Translations under genes and position numbers: made by a program
Assembly: GCF_017301735.1 (NCBI RefSeq)
Contig: NZ_CP071090.1
Location: 9,166,001 to 9,230,000, forward strand
Source of the DNA: Pyxidicoccus parkwaysis
GTDB taxonomy: Bacteria; Myxococcota; Myxococcia; Myxococcales; Myxococcaceae
Direction: 5' to 3'
Length of the DNA stretch: 64,000 nt
Notes under the pieces: model-generated
What the model was told of the DNA's origin: nothing
The model's input: the letters and a program-made list of their open reading frames with translations, nothing else
Database searches by the model: none
Shown here: positions 24,252 through 32,349 of the stretch, in pieces
How the letters are laid out: each line of letters starts with the position of its first letter
How positions within the stretch are numbered: position 1 is the stretch's first letter

Positions 24252-25862
24252 ATGGCCACGCCCACCCAGACGAGTCCCGTCTCGCGCTTTCTCGACAGCC
24301 ATCTGCGCCGGGACGCGCAGGCGAGGGAGTTGTCCGTGGCCCGCTTCATGGCGGGCCTGTCCGGTGCCTCGGTGGTGGTGGCTGCGGCGCTGGGGCCGTC
24401 TTTGGGCTGGGGGCTGACGCAGGCGCTGATGGGGCTCTCGGCGGTGCTGTGCGCCTGGTACACGGTGCTGTGGCGGGTGCTGCGCTCCGGCGTGTTCCAC
24501 CCCGCCGTGCCGTGGATCAACGTGGCGATTGAGGTGAGCATCCCCGCGGTGGTGCTGGCGTTCGACCTGCGCTACCAGGGGCCCATCTACGCGCTCACCG
24601 CGCCCACCCTCGTCATCTGGCCCACGCTGATTACGCTGGCCACGCTGCGCAGCAACCCGAAGCTGGCTCTCTCCGCCGGCATCCTCGTGGCCGCCGAGTA
24701 CCTGGGCATCTACTTCCTCTTCGTGCGCCCGCTGTTGCCGGACGACGCGCTCATCACCCTCACCCCGCGCTTCATCGCCACGCGCGCCTTCTTCTTCGTC
24801 GCGGCGGGCGTCTTCACCGCCACCCTCGCGCGGCACTTCCTCCAGCTCACACGCGGCGCGCTGTCCGCCCTGCGCGAGCAGGAGGTCATGGGCAAGTACG
24901 TGCTGCACGAGCGCATCGGCGCGGGCGGCATGGCGGAGGTGTACCGCGCCACCTACTGCCCCGAGGGCGGCTTCCAGAAGGCGGTGGCCCTCAAGCGAAT
25001 CCTGCCGGCCTTCACCGACAACGAGGAGTTCGTCACCCTCTTCCGCCACGAGGCGGAGCTGTGCTCCTCGCTCAACCACCCCAACATCGTCCAGGTGTTC
25101 GACCTGGGGCGCCACGGCGGCACGTACTTCCTGGCCATGGAGTTCGTGGACGGGCTGCCCCTGAGCAGCCTCACCCGGGCGCTGGGGCGCAAGCCGCTGC
25201 CGCTGGCGGCGGCGACATACGTCGCGGCGGAGCTGGCGTCCGCGCTGGACTACCTCCACCGGAAGACGGGGCCGGACGGGCAGCCGCTGCGCCTGGTGCA
25301 CCGGGACGTCAACCCGCCCAACGTGCTGGTGTCCCGCTTCGGCGACGTGAAGCTGTCGGACTTCGGCATCGCCCGGGGCGCGGCGCGCGCGCAGCTCACC
25401 ATGGCCGGCAGCGTGCGCGGCAAGCTGGGCTACATGGCGCCGGAGCAGGCCCTGGGCCGGCCCTTCGACGGGCGCGCGGACCTCTTCGCGCTGGGCCTGA
25501 CGCTGTACGAGGTGCTCACCGGCCGGCGTGCGCTGCAAGCGCCCACGGACGAGCTGCTCCTGCGCGCGGCGGTGGACCAACAGCTGGCGCCACCGTCGCA
25601 TATCAACCCGGAGATACCCGCCGCGCTGGACGCAGTGGTGATGCGCCTGTTGGAGAAGGACCCGGCGCGCCGCACGGCCACGGGCGCGGAGCTGCGCGCG
25701 CAGCTGCTGGCCCTGGAGGGCGCGGCCGCTCCCTTCCCGCGCGGGCAGGCGCTGATGGCGCAGGCGGCGCGCGACGCGCTGGAGCAGGCACGCCGCGCGG
25801 TGGTGCAGCAGCAGGCGGAGGACGACGTGCGCACGAGCCAGCGGCTCACCATGCGGGCGTGA
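24252..25862 (+). CDS. Ser/Thr protein kinase with N-terminal membrane sensor
   Basis: A 536-residue Hanks-type kinase in unusual order. Residues 30-200 form about six membrane segments (sensor-like). The kinase domain starts at YVLHERIGAGGMAEVYRA (about 215). VALK, HRDVNPPN (about 350) and DFG in LSDFGIARG are present, as is APEQ. The Lys of the HRDxKxxN catalytic loop is replaced by Asn; Ser or Asn here is common among myxobacterial kinases. There is no C-terminal extracellular domain, so signal input is probably through the membrane part. It is divergent from the giant lipoprotein, with a 211-bp gap. Confidence 0.9.
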   Translation: MATPTQTSPVSRFLDSHLRRDAQARELSVARFMAGLSGASVVVAAALGPSLGWGLTQALMGLSAVLCAWYTVLWRVLRSGVFHPAVPWINVAIEVSIPAVVLAFDLRYQGPIYALTAPTLVIWPTLITLATLRSNPKLALSAGILVAAEYLGIYFLFVRPLLPDDALITLTPRFIATRAFFFVAAGVFTATLARHFLQLTRGALSALREQEVMGKYVLHERIGAGGMAEVYRATYCPEGGFQKAVALKRILPAFTDNEEFVTLFRHEAELCSSLNHPNIVQVFDLGRHGGTYFLAMEFVDGLPLSSLTRALGRKPLPLAAATYVAAELASALDYLHRKTGPDGQPLRLVHRDVNPPNVLVSRFGDVKLSDFGIARGAARAQLTMAGSVRGKLGYMAPEQALGRPFDGRADLFALGLTLYEVLTGRRALQAPTDELLLRAAVDQQLAPPSHINPEIPAALDAVVMRLLEKDPARRTATGAELRAQLLALEGAAAPFPRGQALMAQAARDALEQARRAVVQQQAEDDVRTSQRLTMRA

Positions 25863-25920
25863 CGGGCCGCAGGCGCGCTGGCGGGTACAGGCGTCCGGGG
25901 CGCACAGCCTGAGCGCCTGC

Positions 25921-26045
25921 CACCTGAAGCGTTGGCAACATGCGTGCACCTTCATGCCCGGAGTGAATGGCCCGCACCCCTCCCACCTGGAGCGGACTCC
26001 ACATGCGTGCACCTTCATGCCCGGAGTGCATGGCCCGCGCCTCCT
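25921..26045. repeat. Two tandem 63-bp repeat units
   Basis: Two head-to-tail units of 63 bp. Each begins CACCTGRAGCG and contains a 38-nt core (25938-25975 and 26001-26038) that differs at a single base; the core includes TGCGTGCACCTTCATGCCCG. They lie in the 296-bp gap between the kinase and the ATP-grasp gene. No gene is seen here. The function is unknown. Confidence 0.75.
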
Positions 26046-26158
26046 CGCTCGGAGCGTGAGCGACACCGGACGCGGTAGCTGGCCCCAGGCGAGGAACCGC
26101 TGCGCCCCCGCGCCGTCCGCGCTATCAAGGCGCCGATTCCTCACCGGGAGCCTTCACC

Positions 26159-27010
26159 TTGGACGTCGCCGTCCTCACCTACTCCGGCCTGCCGCAGCTC
26201 GACGCGTTCGACGCTCCGCTCCTGTCCGCGCTGGCGGACCTGGGACTGGAGGCGCGGCCCGTCATCTGGGACGACGCGTCCGTGGACTGGCGCACCGTGC
26301 GCCTGGCCCTGGTGCGCAACACGTGGGACGTCCACCTGCGCCGCGAGGAGTTCGTCGCCTGGGCGGACCGCGTGGGCCGCCTCACCCGCCTCTACAACCC
26401 GGCCGACGTGCTGCGCTGGAATACGCACAAGCTCTACCTGCGCGAGCTGGAAGCCAAGGGCGTGCCCGTGACGCCCACCGTCTGGGTGGAGCGCGGCGGC
26501 ACGCTCGACGTGGGCGCGTTGGCCCGTGAGCGCGGCTGGGACGCTGTGGTGCTCAAGCCCGCCGTGTCCGCGGGCGCGCTCGAGACGTATGTCTTCCCCC
26601 GCTCGGACGCGAAGACGGCCACCGCCCGCGTCGCCGAACTGGCCGCCGGGTGCGAGGTCATGGTGCAGCCCTACCTCACCGCCTTCGAGACGGAGGGCGA
26701 GCGCAGCTACATCTACTTCGACGGCGCCTTCAGCCACGCCGTGCACCGGCCTCCCACGCTGCAGGACGCGCCGCGCGGCTTCTCCGAGCCTCGTGCCTTC
26801 ACGCCCGGCAACGCGGCGGAAGTCCGCCTCGCCGAGTCCGTGCTGGAGGCCATGGGCCAGCCGCTGCTCTACGCGCGCGTGGACGTGGCCACGGACAACG
26901 CCGGCCACACGCGGCTCCAGGAGGTGGAGGTGACGGAGCCGCGCCTGTTCCTCTCGCTCGACGCGGGGGCGCCGGGCCGGCTGGCCCGAGCCATCGCCGC
27001 GAAGCTGTGA
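26159..27010 (+). CDS. ATP-grasp domain protein (RimK/glutathione-synthetase-like)
   Basis: A 283-residue cytoplasmic ATP-grasp protein. Visible elements are RNTWDVHLRREEF near residue 58, the N-terminal-domain hinge YNPADVLRWNTHKLYL, the ATP-binding strand AVVLKPAVSAGA (about 137), EVMVQPYL, the grasp strand RSYIYFDGAFSHAV and the metal-binding LQEVEVTEPRLFL near the C-terminus. Such enzymes join a carboxylate to an amine or thiol using ATP. Standalone myxobacterial members often lack a known substrate. The start is TTG at 26159, supported by GGGAG 8 nt upstream and no better in-frame start. It is convergent with the esterase ending at 27030. Confidence 0.83.
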   Translation: MDVAVLTYSGLPQLDAFDAPLLSALADLGLEARPVIWDDASVDWRTVRLALVRNTWDVHLRREEFVAWADRVGRLTRLYNPADVLRWNTHKLYLRELEAKGVPVTPTVWVERGGTLDVGALARERGWDAVVLKPAVSAGALETYVFPRSDAKTATARVAELAAGCEVMVQPYLTAFETEGERSYIYFDGAFSHAVHRPPTLQDAPRGFSEPRAFTPGNAAEVRLAESVLEAMGQPLLYARVDVATDNAGHTRLQEVEVTEPRLFLSLDAGAPGRLARAIAAKL

Positions 27011-27029
27011 GGCGCCAGGCGCTAACGGC

Positions 27030-28445
27030 CTAGAGGCCGCACGTCTTCGGGTCCGCGTTGCGGAAGGAGCACAGGAGCTTCGGCAGGCGCTTCTTCCAGA
27101 AGAACCAGTCATGCGCGGCGCCCGGCTCGTTCCAGTGGGCCACGGTGTAGCCCTTGCCCTTCAGCGCCGTCACGAACTGGAGGCTGGACTGGCAGTCGTC
27201 GCCGCCCTGCTCGCCGTCGCGCGTGCAGCCCGTCGTGGGCGAGCCATGGTCCACGTAGAAGCGCAGCGGCACCACGGGGTCCTGCCCCGCGCGGACCACC
27301 ATCGCGTTGCCGTCGTTCCGGTCAATCTCGCCGTCGTGCGGCCAGAACAGCGAGCCGGACTGGCAGCCCACGAAGCCGAAGCGCTCCGGCATCTGGAAGC
27401 CCGCGTACACGGAGATGAGCCCGCCCAGCGACGCGCCGGCGATGCCCGTGTCCTGCGGCCCCTTCTTCACGCGGAAGGCCGCCTCCACGCGCGGCATCAG
27501 GTCATCCTTGATGAAGGCCAGGTACTCGTCGCCCAGCGGGGTGGGCCAGCTCGGGTCTCTCGCCGGCTTGAAGGTGTACTGCGCCAGGCGCACGTCCTGG
27601 GTGGGCAGCGCCACGAAGACGAGCACCGCTGAGTCCCCCGGGTGCGCCGCGTACCAGCCGTCCGCGGCCTCGGCGAAGGACTCGCGGGTGAGGCTCTCGT
27701 TGCCGTCGTGGAAGTACATGACGGGCAGCTCGGGGCAGTCCGGCCCGTCGTACACCGGGGGCGTGTAGACGAAGACGTCGCGCGCGTCGTTCAGCACGGT
27801 GGCGTGCACGCCGTACCACGCGGTGAGCCGGCCCTTCGCCGTGTCCTGCAGGCCCGGGTACACCAGCGAGTTGAACTGGCCCACGCCGTTGCGGTTGATG
27901 GCGTCCCACACCACGTGGTGCGCGGCCGGGTCCTGGAAGTAGTTGCCGGCCTTCACCAGCTTGTACGGCTGCGGGCCGGTGCGGGGGATGTCCACCTCCG
28001 CCACGTACAGGTCCGTGTCCCGCACCTGCACCAGCGGCGTGGCGGTGGCGGACCACTCGTTGAAGGCGCCCGCCACGTACGTGTCCCGCCCGGCGTCGCC
28101 GCGCACGAAGAAGGCCACCCGGGGGCGGATGGTCGTCGCGTCGCTCACCAGCGGCGCGCCGCCCTGCTCGCCCACCGCCGTCACGAAGCGGTCGATGGCT
28201 GCAATCCGCGCCTCGCCCGTCGTCGCGCGGCTCATCTCCAGCTGGAGCTGGGACAGGAGGGAGATGGGCGCGCCGTGCACCACCGTGTCGCGCTGGCAGG
28301 CCCACTCCTTGGGGCCGGCGTCCGGCGTTCCCGCGTCCGGGAAGGTCTGGGTGAAGGGCGGGTCCGTGGGGGTGACACCCTTCTCGGAGTCTTCACAGGC
28401 GGCCCACAGGGCCGCGCACAGCACGACGGCGGACAGACGGCGCAT
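27030..28445 (-). CDS. Exported esterase lipoprotein with E-set domain (PF00756)
   Basis: A 471-residue lipoprotein (signal ending in lipobox WAAC). An E-set/CBM48-like domain (RVAFFVRGDAGRDTYVAGAF ... YKLVKAGNYFQDP, residues about 105-190) precedes a putative-esterase domain with nucleophile GASLGG (about 335) and a C-terminal AHDWFFW His. The architecture matches the cytoplasmic gene at 2708-3763, so the two are paralogues in different compartments. It may hydrolyse extracellular esters or siderophores. The start at 28445 gives a proper signal peptide; the upstream extension to 28508 lacks one. Confidence 0.85.
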   Translation of the reverse strand: MRRLSAVVLCAALWAACEDSEKGVTPTDPPFTQTFPDAGTPDAGPKEWACQRDTVVHGAPISLLSQLQLEMSRATTGEARIAAIDRFVTAVGEQGGAPLVSDATTIRPRVAFFVRGDAGRDTYVAGAFNEWSATATPLVQVRDTDLYVAEVDIPRTGPQPYKLVKAGNYFQDPAAHHVVWDAINRNGVGQFNSLVYPGLQDTAKGRLTAWYGVHATVLNDARDVFVYTPPVYDGPDCPELPVMYFHDGNESLTRESFAEAADGWYAAHPGDSAVLVFVALPTQDVRLAQYTFKPARDPSWPTPLGDEYLAFIKDDLMPRVEAAFRVKKGPQDTGIAGASLGGLISVYAGFQMPERFGFVGCQSGSLFWPHDGEIDRNDGNAMVVRAGQDPVVPLRFYVDHGSPTTGCTRDGEQGGDDCQSSLQFVTALKGKGYTVAHWNEPGAAHDWFFWKKRLPKLLCSFRNADPKTCGL

Positions 28446-28645
28446 CTTGTTTCCGGGAGGCTGGGGGTGGCGATCAACAGGCGCCGCTGGGAGCCCCTGC
28501 GACAGCATGTGGGCGAGGGTGTACTACAGGGCCCGGCTCCCGCGCGAGTGGGGCCCCCCTGCCCGCTTCCGCCCATTCGTGGACACCTGGACAGCCGGAT
28601 TGCGCCTTGTGCACCACTCCCGGGTGAGGGAGGTTATGGAGTCTC

Positions 28646-29182
28646 ATGGCTCGCGCTCTGTTGCTCTCCCTGCTCGTGCGTCAGAACATGGCGCTCAAGG
28701 AGAAGTTTCGCGCCAAGTACCCACACCCGTGGCTGGTGTGGGAGGCGGGCGCCTGGAATGTCCCCGAGACGCTGGAGGGGAATGTGGCGGCCACGCGGCT
28801 GCCGCTGACGGACCTTCGCGACTGCCTGCCCGCGGGCGACGCCATGTGCTTCGAGCTGGTGGCCATGGCCGAGCGCGGCCCCATCGGCCTGGGGCGCGCG
28901 TCGCACAACGCCCTGGTGGTCAACGACGCCACGGTGTCCCGGGAGCAGCTCACCCTGACGCCCGCGCCGGACGGGCAGTGGCAGGTGACGCGCCTGCCCG
29001 GCTCTCGCCCCGTGGCGCTGGAGGGCGTGGCGCTGGAGCCGGAGCAGCCCGCCACGCTGAAGCCGGGCGTCCAGCTCCAGGTGGGCGACGTGCGCCTCAC
29101 CTTCCACGACGCCGAGGGCTTCAACGAGCGCATCGGCCGCATCGCCGCGCAAGTCCTGGCGCAGGCCGTGCCGCCCCGGTAG
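28646..29182 (+). CDS. FHA-domain protein
   Basis: A 178-residue cytoplasmic protein with a forkhead-associated domain in its C-terminal half (GLGRASHNALVVNDATVSRE around residue 85-105; the GR, S and N-D landmarks of phosphothreonine binding are present). Residues 1-75 are a lineage-specific lead. FHA domains read Ser/Thr-kinase phosphorylation, fitting the kinase gene 0.7 kb away on the other strand. The start at 28646 has GGAG upstream. It is convergent with the TPR gene. Confidence 0.88.
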   Translation: MARALLLSLLVRQNMALKEKFRAKYPHPWLVWEAGAWNVPETLEGNVAATRLPLTDLRDCLPAGDAMCFELVAMAERGPIGLGRASHNALVVNDATVSREQLTLTPAPDGQWQVTRLPGSRPVALEGVALEPEQPATLKPGVQLQVGDVRLTFHDAEGFNERIGRIAAQVLAQAVPPR

Positions 29183-29200
29183 CGGCGCACGCCCGCGCGC

Positions 29201-29932
29201 CTAGCGCGTATGCCCCACGCTGCCCAGCGACGTGGGCCGCGCGTCCGGGCCGCTCGTGGCGAGGATGACGCCCGTCGTGACGAGCGCCGCGGCGGCGCCC
29301 GCTCCGGCCCACACCCACCACTTGCGCGTCCACGGCGCGGACACGCGGGCCTGCGCCTGGGGCACGGAGCTGGTGAGCGACTGCGCGGTGCGCAGCTCCA
29401 GCGCGCGCTGCTCGGCCTCCAGTTCCGCGCGGCGGTGGGCGGCGGCCTCCGCCTCGGCCTTCGCCGCCTCGGCGCGGGCGCGTTGCACCTGCTTGTCCTG
29501 CTCGACGCGCTCGCGCTCCTGCCGCCGCGCCTCCTGCTCGCGGGCGCGGGCCTCCACCTCCTGCACCAACTCCCGCACCGACGGCGCCGAAGGCGCGTCC
29601 GGCACCAGCGCCAGGTAGCGCCGGTAGAAGAAGGCCGCGCGGGCGAACTGGCCGAGCTGCCGGTGGCACTGCGCCATGTTGAAGAGGAAGCCCGGCAGCG
29701 GCTTGAGCTGGTACGCCTCGCTGAAGGACTTCAGCGCCTTGGCGAAGTCCCCCACGTCGTACGCGAGGTTGCCCTCCGCGAAGCGCGCCCGAGCCTGCTC
29801 CTCCGCCGTGGGCGTCACCACCGCCACCGTCGCCTCCGCCGCCCTCGCGGACAGCGGCGCACCCAGCAGCAGCAACCCGCCCAACGCCAGCGTCAGTGCC
29901 TCAAGGGGCGGCGAACGGGTCGATGACCGCAT
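29201..29932 (-). CDS. Periplasmic TPR/coiled-coil membrane protein
   Basis: A 243-residue protein with a signal peptide or anchor (LTLALGGLLLLGAPLSARA), then two TPR-like helical pairs (ARFAEGNLAYDVGDFAKALK; PGFLFNMAQCHRQLGQFARA). A charged Ala/Glu/Arg coiled coil follows (about 120-190), then a C-terminal membrane segment (WWVWAGAGAAAALVTTGVIL). This layout recurs in myxobacterial kinase operons. Its start overlaps the last 32 nt of the upstream kinase gene, so the two are co-transcribed and probably coupled. Confidence 0.8.
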   Translation of the reverse strand: MRSSTRSPPLEALTLALGGLLLLGAPLSARAAEATVAVVTPTAEEQARARFAEGNLAYDVGDFAKALKSFSEAYQLKPLPGFLFNMAQCHRQLGQFARAAFFYRRYLALVPDAPSAPSVRELVQEVEARAREQEARRQERERVEQDKQVQRARAEAAKAEAEAAAHRRAELEAEQRALELRTAQSLTSSVPQAQARVSAPWTRKWWVWAGAGAAAALVTTGVILATSGPDARPTSLGSVGHTR

Positions 29933-31424
29933 CGCGCACCCCTCCCTTGCGAGCCCCCGGCCGCGTCCCCGCCGGCGTGTGTCGAGGCGCCGTCTGCGCC
30001 TTGGCGAGCGGCACCTCCAGCACCGCGTGCTGGTCCAACCGCACCACCCGCTCCGACGGGACGTAGCCGGCCAATTCCACCCGCAGGCCCAGCGGCGCGG
30101 TGCCGCCCGGCAATTCCTTAATGAGCGGCGTGACGCCCAGCACCTCGCCCGTGTCCGCGCGCAGCACCTGCGCCCCTTCCGGGAACGAGTGCACCGTCAG
30201 CGTCACGGGCCCGTACGCCGAGGGCCCTTCCGCCGCCGCCACGACGGACGCGGCCCCCGGCGCCACCGCCGTCACGCCTGGCGCCAGCGGAGACGGCGAG
30301 GGCTCGCGCACGGAGCGCAGCCCCGTCCAGGTGAGCGCGCCGGACACCAGCGCCACCACCGCCGCGCCCCCGGCCAGCACCGCGCGGGCACGCCAGGGCC
30401 CCGCCGCCGCGCGCACCTTCTGCGTGGGCCGCTCCGAGGCGTCCACCTCCTCGGCCGGAACTTCCACCACCGCGTTGGCGGCGGGCGCCGCCGTGGGCAG
30501 CAGGAGCAGCGCCGTCGTCACCTCCGCCAGCGACTGCGGCCGCGCCTCCGGCTCCTTCGCGAGGCAGCGCAGCACCAGCTCCGCCAGCTGCGGCGGCACC
30601 GGCTCGCCGGAGGGCAGCTGCGTGGGCAGCGGCGGCGGCGGCTGGGTGATGATTTGCACCACGAGCTGGCCAAACGCCGGGGCCTGGAACGGAGGCTTCC
30701 CGGAGAGCAGCTCGTAGAGGATGTTGCCCACCGCGTACACGTCCGCGCGCGGGTCCACCTGCAGGCCCGCCGCCTGCTCCGGGGCCATGTACGCGGGCGT
30801 GCCGATGATGGTGCCGTCCATCGTCCCAGACGTGTTGCCCTCGGACGTGAGGAGCTTCGCCACGCCGAAGTCCAGCACCTTCACGAAGTCCGGCTGCCCC
30901 GCGCGGTGGATGATGAAGAGGTTGTCCGGCTTCACGTCCCGGTGCACCACGCCCACCTGGTGCGCCGCCCCCAGCGCCGCGCACACCTGCACGACGATGC
31001 GCTGGATGCGCGCGAGCGTCAGCTTCTCCTCCTGCACCAGCGACGTCAGGCTCTGCCCGCGCAGCAGCTCCATCACGCAGTAGACGTGCCCGCCCTCGCC
31101 CTCGTCCACGAAGTCGAAGATTTCGACGATGTGCTCGTGGTTGATTTGGTTGACGGTGCGCGCCTCCTGGAAGAAGCGCTGCACGAAGCCGCTGTCCCGC
31201 GCGTGCTCGGCCTTGAGCACCTTGAGCGCCACCTGGCGTCCCAGCCGCGCATGGCGCGCCTGGAACACCTTGCCCATGGACCCCTCTCCGAGGAGTCGCT
31301 CGAGCTGGTAGTTCCCCAGCATGGAGCCTTCCCGCAGCTCCACGTCGGACCGGTTCACGACGCCCGACACGGCGCCCCCGGCTGTGGACAGGACGGTCTG
31401 TGCGAAGAGGTCATCGGAGCCCAT
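29901..31424 (-). CDS. Ser/Thr protein kinase with C-terminal PEGA domain
   Basis: A 507-residue kinase. The catalytic domain covers residues about 38-300 with LGEGSMGKVFQA, VALKVL, HRDVKPDN, DFG in VLDFGVAKL and APEQ, so all key residues are intact. A membrane segment (AVLAGGAAVVALVSGALTW, about 340) leads to an outer part ending in a PEGA domain (VTLTVHSFPEGAQVL ... TPLIKELPGG, about 395-465), a module of surface-layer-linked proteins. It should phosphorylate cytoplasmic targets in response to envelope signals. It is followed by the overlapping TPR gene; an FHA gene is adjacent. Confidence 0.92.
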   Translation of the reverse strand: MGSDDLFAQTVLSTAGGAVSGVVNRSDVELREGSMLGNYQLERLLGEGSMGKVFQARHARLGRQVALKVLKAEHARDSGFVQRFFQEARTVNQINHEHIVEIFDFVDEGEGGHVYCVMELLRGQSLTSLVQEEKLTLARIQRIVVQVCAALGAAHQVGVVHRDVKPDNLFIIHRAGQPDFVKVLDFGVAKLLTSEGNTSGTMDGTIIGTPAYMAPEQAAGLQVDPRADVYAVGNILYELLSGKPPFQAPAFGQLVVQIITQPPPPLPTQLPSGEPVPPQLAELVLRCLAKEPEARPQSLAEVTTALLLLPTAAPAANAVVEVPAEEVDASERPTQKVRAAAGPWRARAVLAGGAAVVALVSGALTWTGLRSVREPSPSPLAPGVTAVAPGAASVVAAAEGPSAYGPVTLTVHSFPEGAQVLRADTGEVLGVTPLIKELPGGTAPLGLRVELAGYVPSERVVRLDQHAVLEVPLAKAQTAPRHTPAGTRPGARKGGVRDAVIDPFAAP

Positions 31425-31832
31425 GATGGGAAGAACTTTCCATGGCAGGGCCAGACGGCAACCCTCTCATGCGTGTCTGTCTTCCCAGGGACGGCGAACC
31501 TGTCGGGCTGTGAGAATTCGTAACGCCATTCGCGAGGAATTCCCGAGGCTTCGCCCTCTGAAAAACACCTCCCCAGCCCACCAGGGCCGTTCGCCATCCG
31601 CCACGCCAGGGCCCCGGTGGGCCCGCGCGAACTGGAGGCTGGCGAACACTGGCGGCGGCACGGAGTCACGGCGTGGAGTCTCGGGGGAGAAGCGGAAGGG
31701 TGGGCGGGGGTGCGCGCGGCGGGGTGCCTCGGGGGAGGACCCCGCCACGGGGCGGGCGATCACCCACACGGCCCGGAGGCCGGGCCTGGCACGCGCCCAT
31801 GGCGCCGTCGCCCAGGCCCCGCCCCGGCGTTG
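31425..31832. other. Intergenic region with two hairpins, no gene seen
   Basis: A 408-bp gap between the kinase start and the stop of the upstream lipoprotein gene, both on the minus strand. It holds two adjacent GC hairpins (31741-31756 and 31770-31786). I see no coding signal. Confidence 0.5.
31741..31786 (-). terminator. Twin hairpins downstream of the MopE-like lipoprotein gene
   Basis: GGCCCGG-AGG-CCGGGCC (31770-31786) and CCCGCC-ACGG-GGCGGG (31741-31756) are perfect stems, 46 and 76 nt downstream of the stop at 31833 on the minus strand. They may end that transcript. There are no U-tracts. Confidence 0.4.
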
Positions 31833-32342
31833 TCAGTGAATGACGCACTCGCCATTCACGCAGTCCTGCAGCACGTTGCACTTCGCGTTGCAGCGGCCGC
31901 AGTTCTTGGGGTCCGTCTTGAGGTCGAAGTCCTCGTCGGTGCTGCCGTCGCAGTCGTCGTCCTTGCCGTTGCACTTCTCGGTGCTCGGGAGCACCTGGTT
32001 GATGCAGACCGTGTCACCGTTGCGGTCGCACACGGACTGGCCGGACTTGCAGACGCCCACGTCGGCGGTGCCATCCGGGCCCGAGTAGCAGGGCGTGTCC
32101 AGCTCATCCACCTCGCCGTCGCAGTCGTCGTCCACGAAGTTGCAGAGCTCTTTCGGCTCCGGCAGGCAGCAGTACTTCGCGCCGTCGTCGGGCAGCGACG
32201 TGCACACGTAGCCGTCGCCGCCGCAGTCCGCGTCCGCGGCACAGGTGTAGGGAACATCGTTGGGGAAGTCGACGCTGCAGCCCGCGCCGGACAGGAGCAT
32301 CAGGGCGCACAGCGCACGCAGCCAGGGATTGAAGGTCTTCAT
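31833..32342 (-). CDS. MopE-type cysteine-rich lipoprotein
   Basis: A 169-residue exported lipoprotein (lipobox SGAGC). The mature part carries two MopE putative metal-binding motifs (CNFVDDDCDGEVDE and CNGKDDDCDGSTDE) and many cysteines, typical of myxobacterial outer-surface disulfide proteins. The family name comes from the copper-binding methanotroph MopE; copper binding here is not shown. The start at 32342 is 8 nt after the upstream stop, so it is in an operon with the gene at 32350-33573. Confidence 0.82.
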   Translation of the reverse strand: MKTFNPWLRALCALMLLSGAGCSVDFPNDVPYTCAADADCGGDGYVCTSLPDDGAKYCCLPEPKELCNFVDDDCDGEVDELDTPCYSGPDGTADVGVCKSGQSVCDRNGDTVCINQVLPSTEKCNGKDDDCDGSTDEDFDLKTDPKNCGRCNAKCNVLQDCVNGECVIH

Positions 32343-32349
32343 AAGAGGC

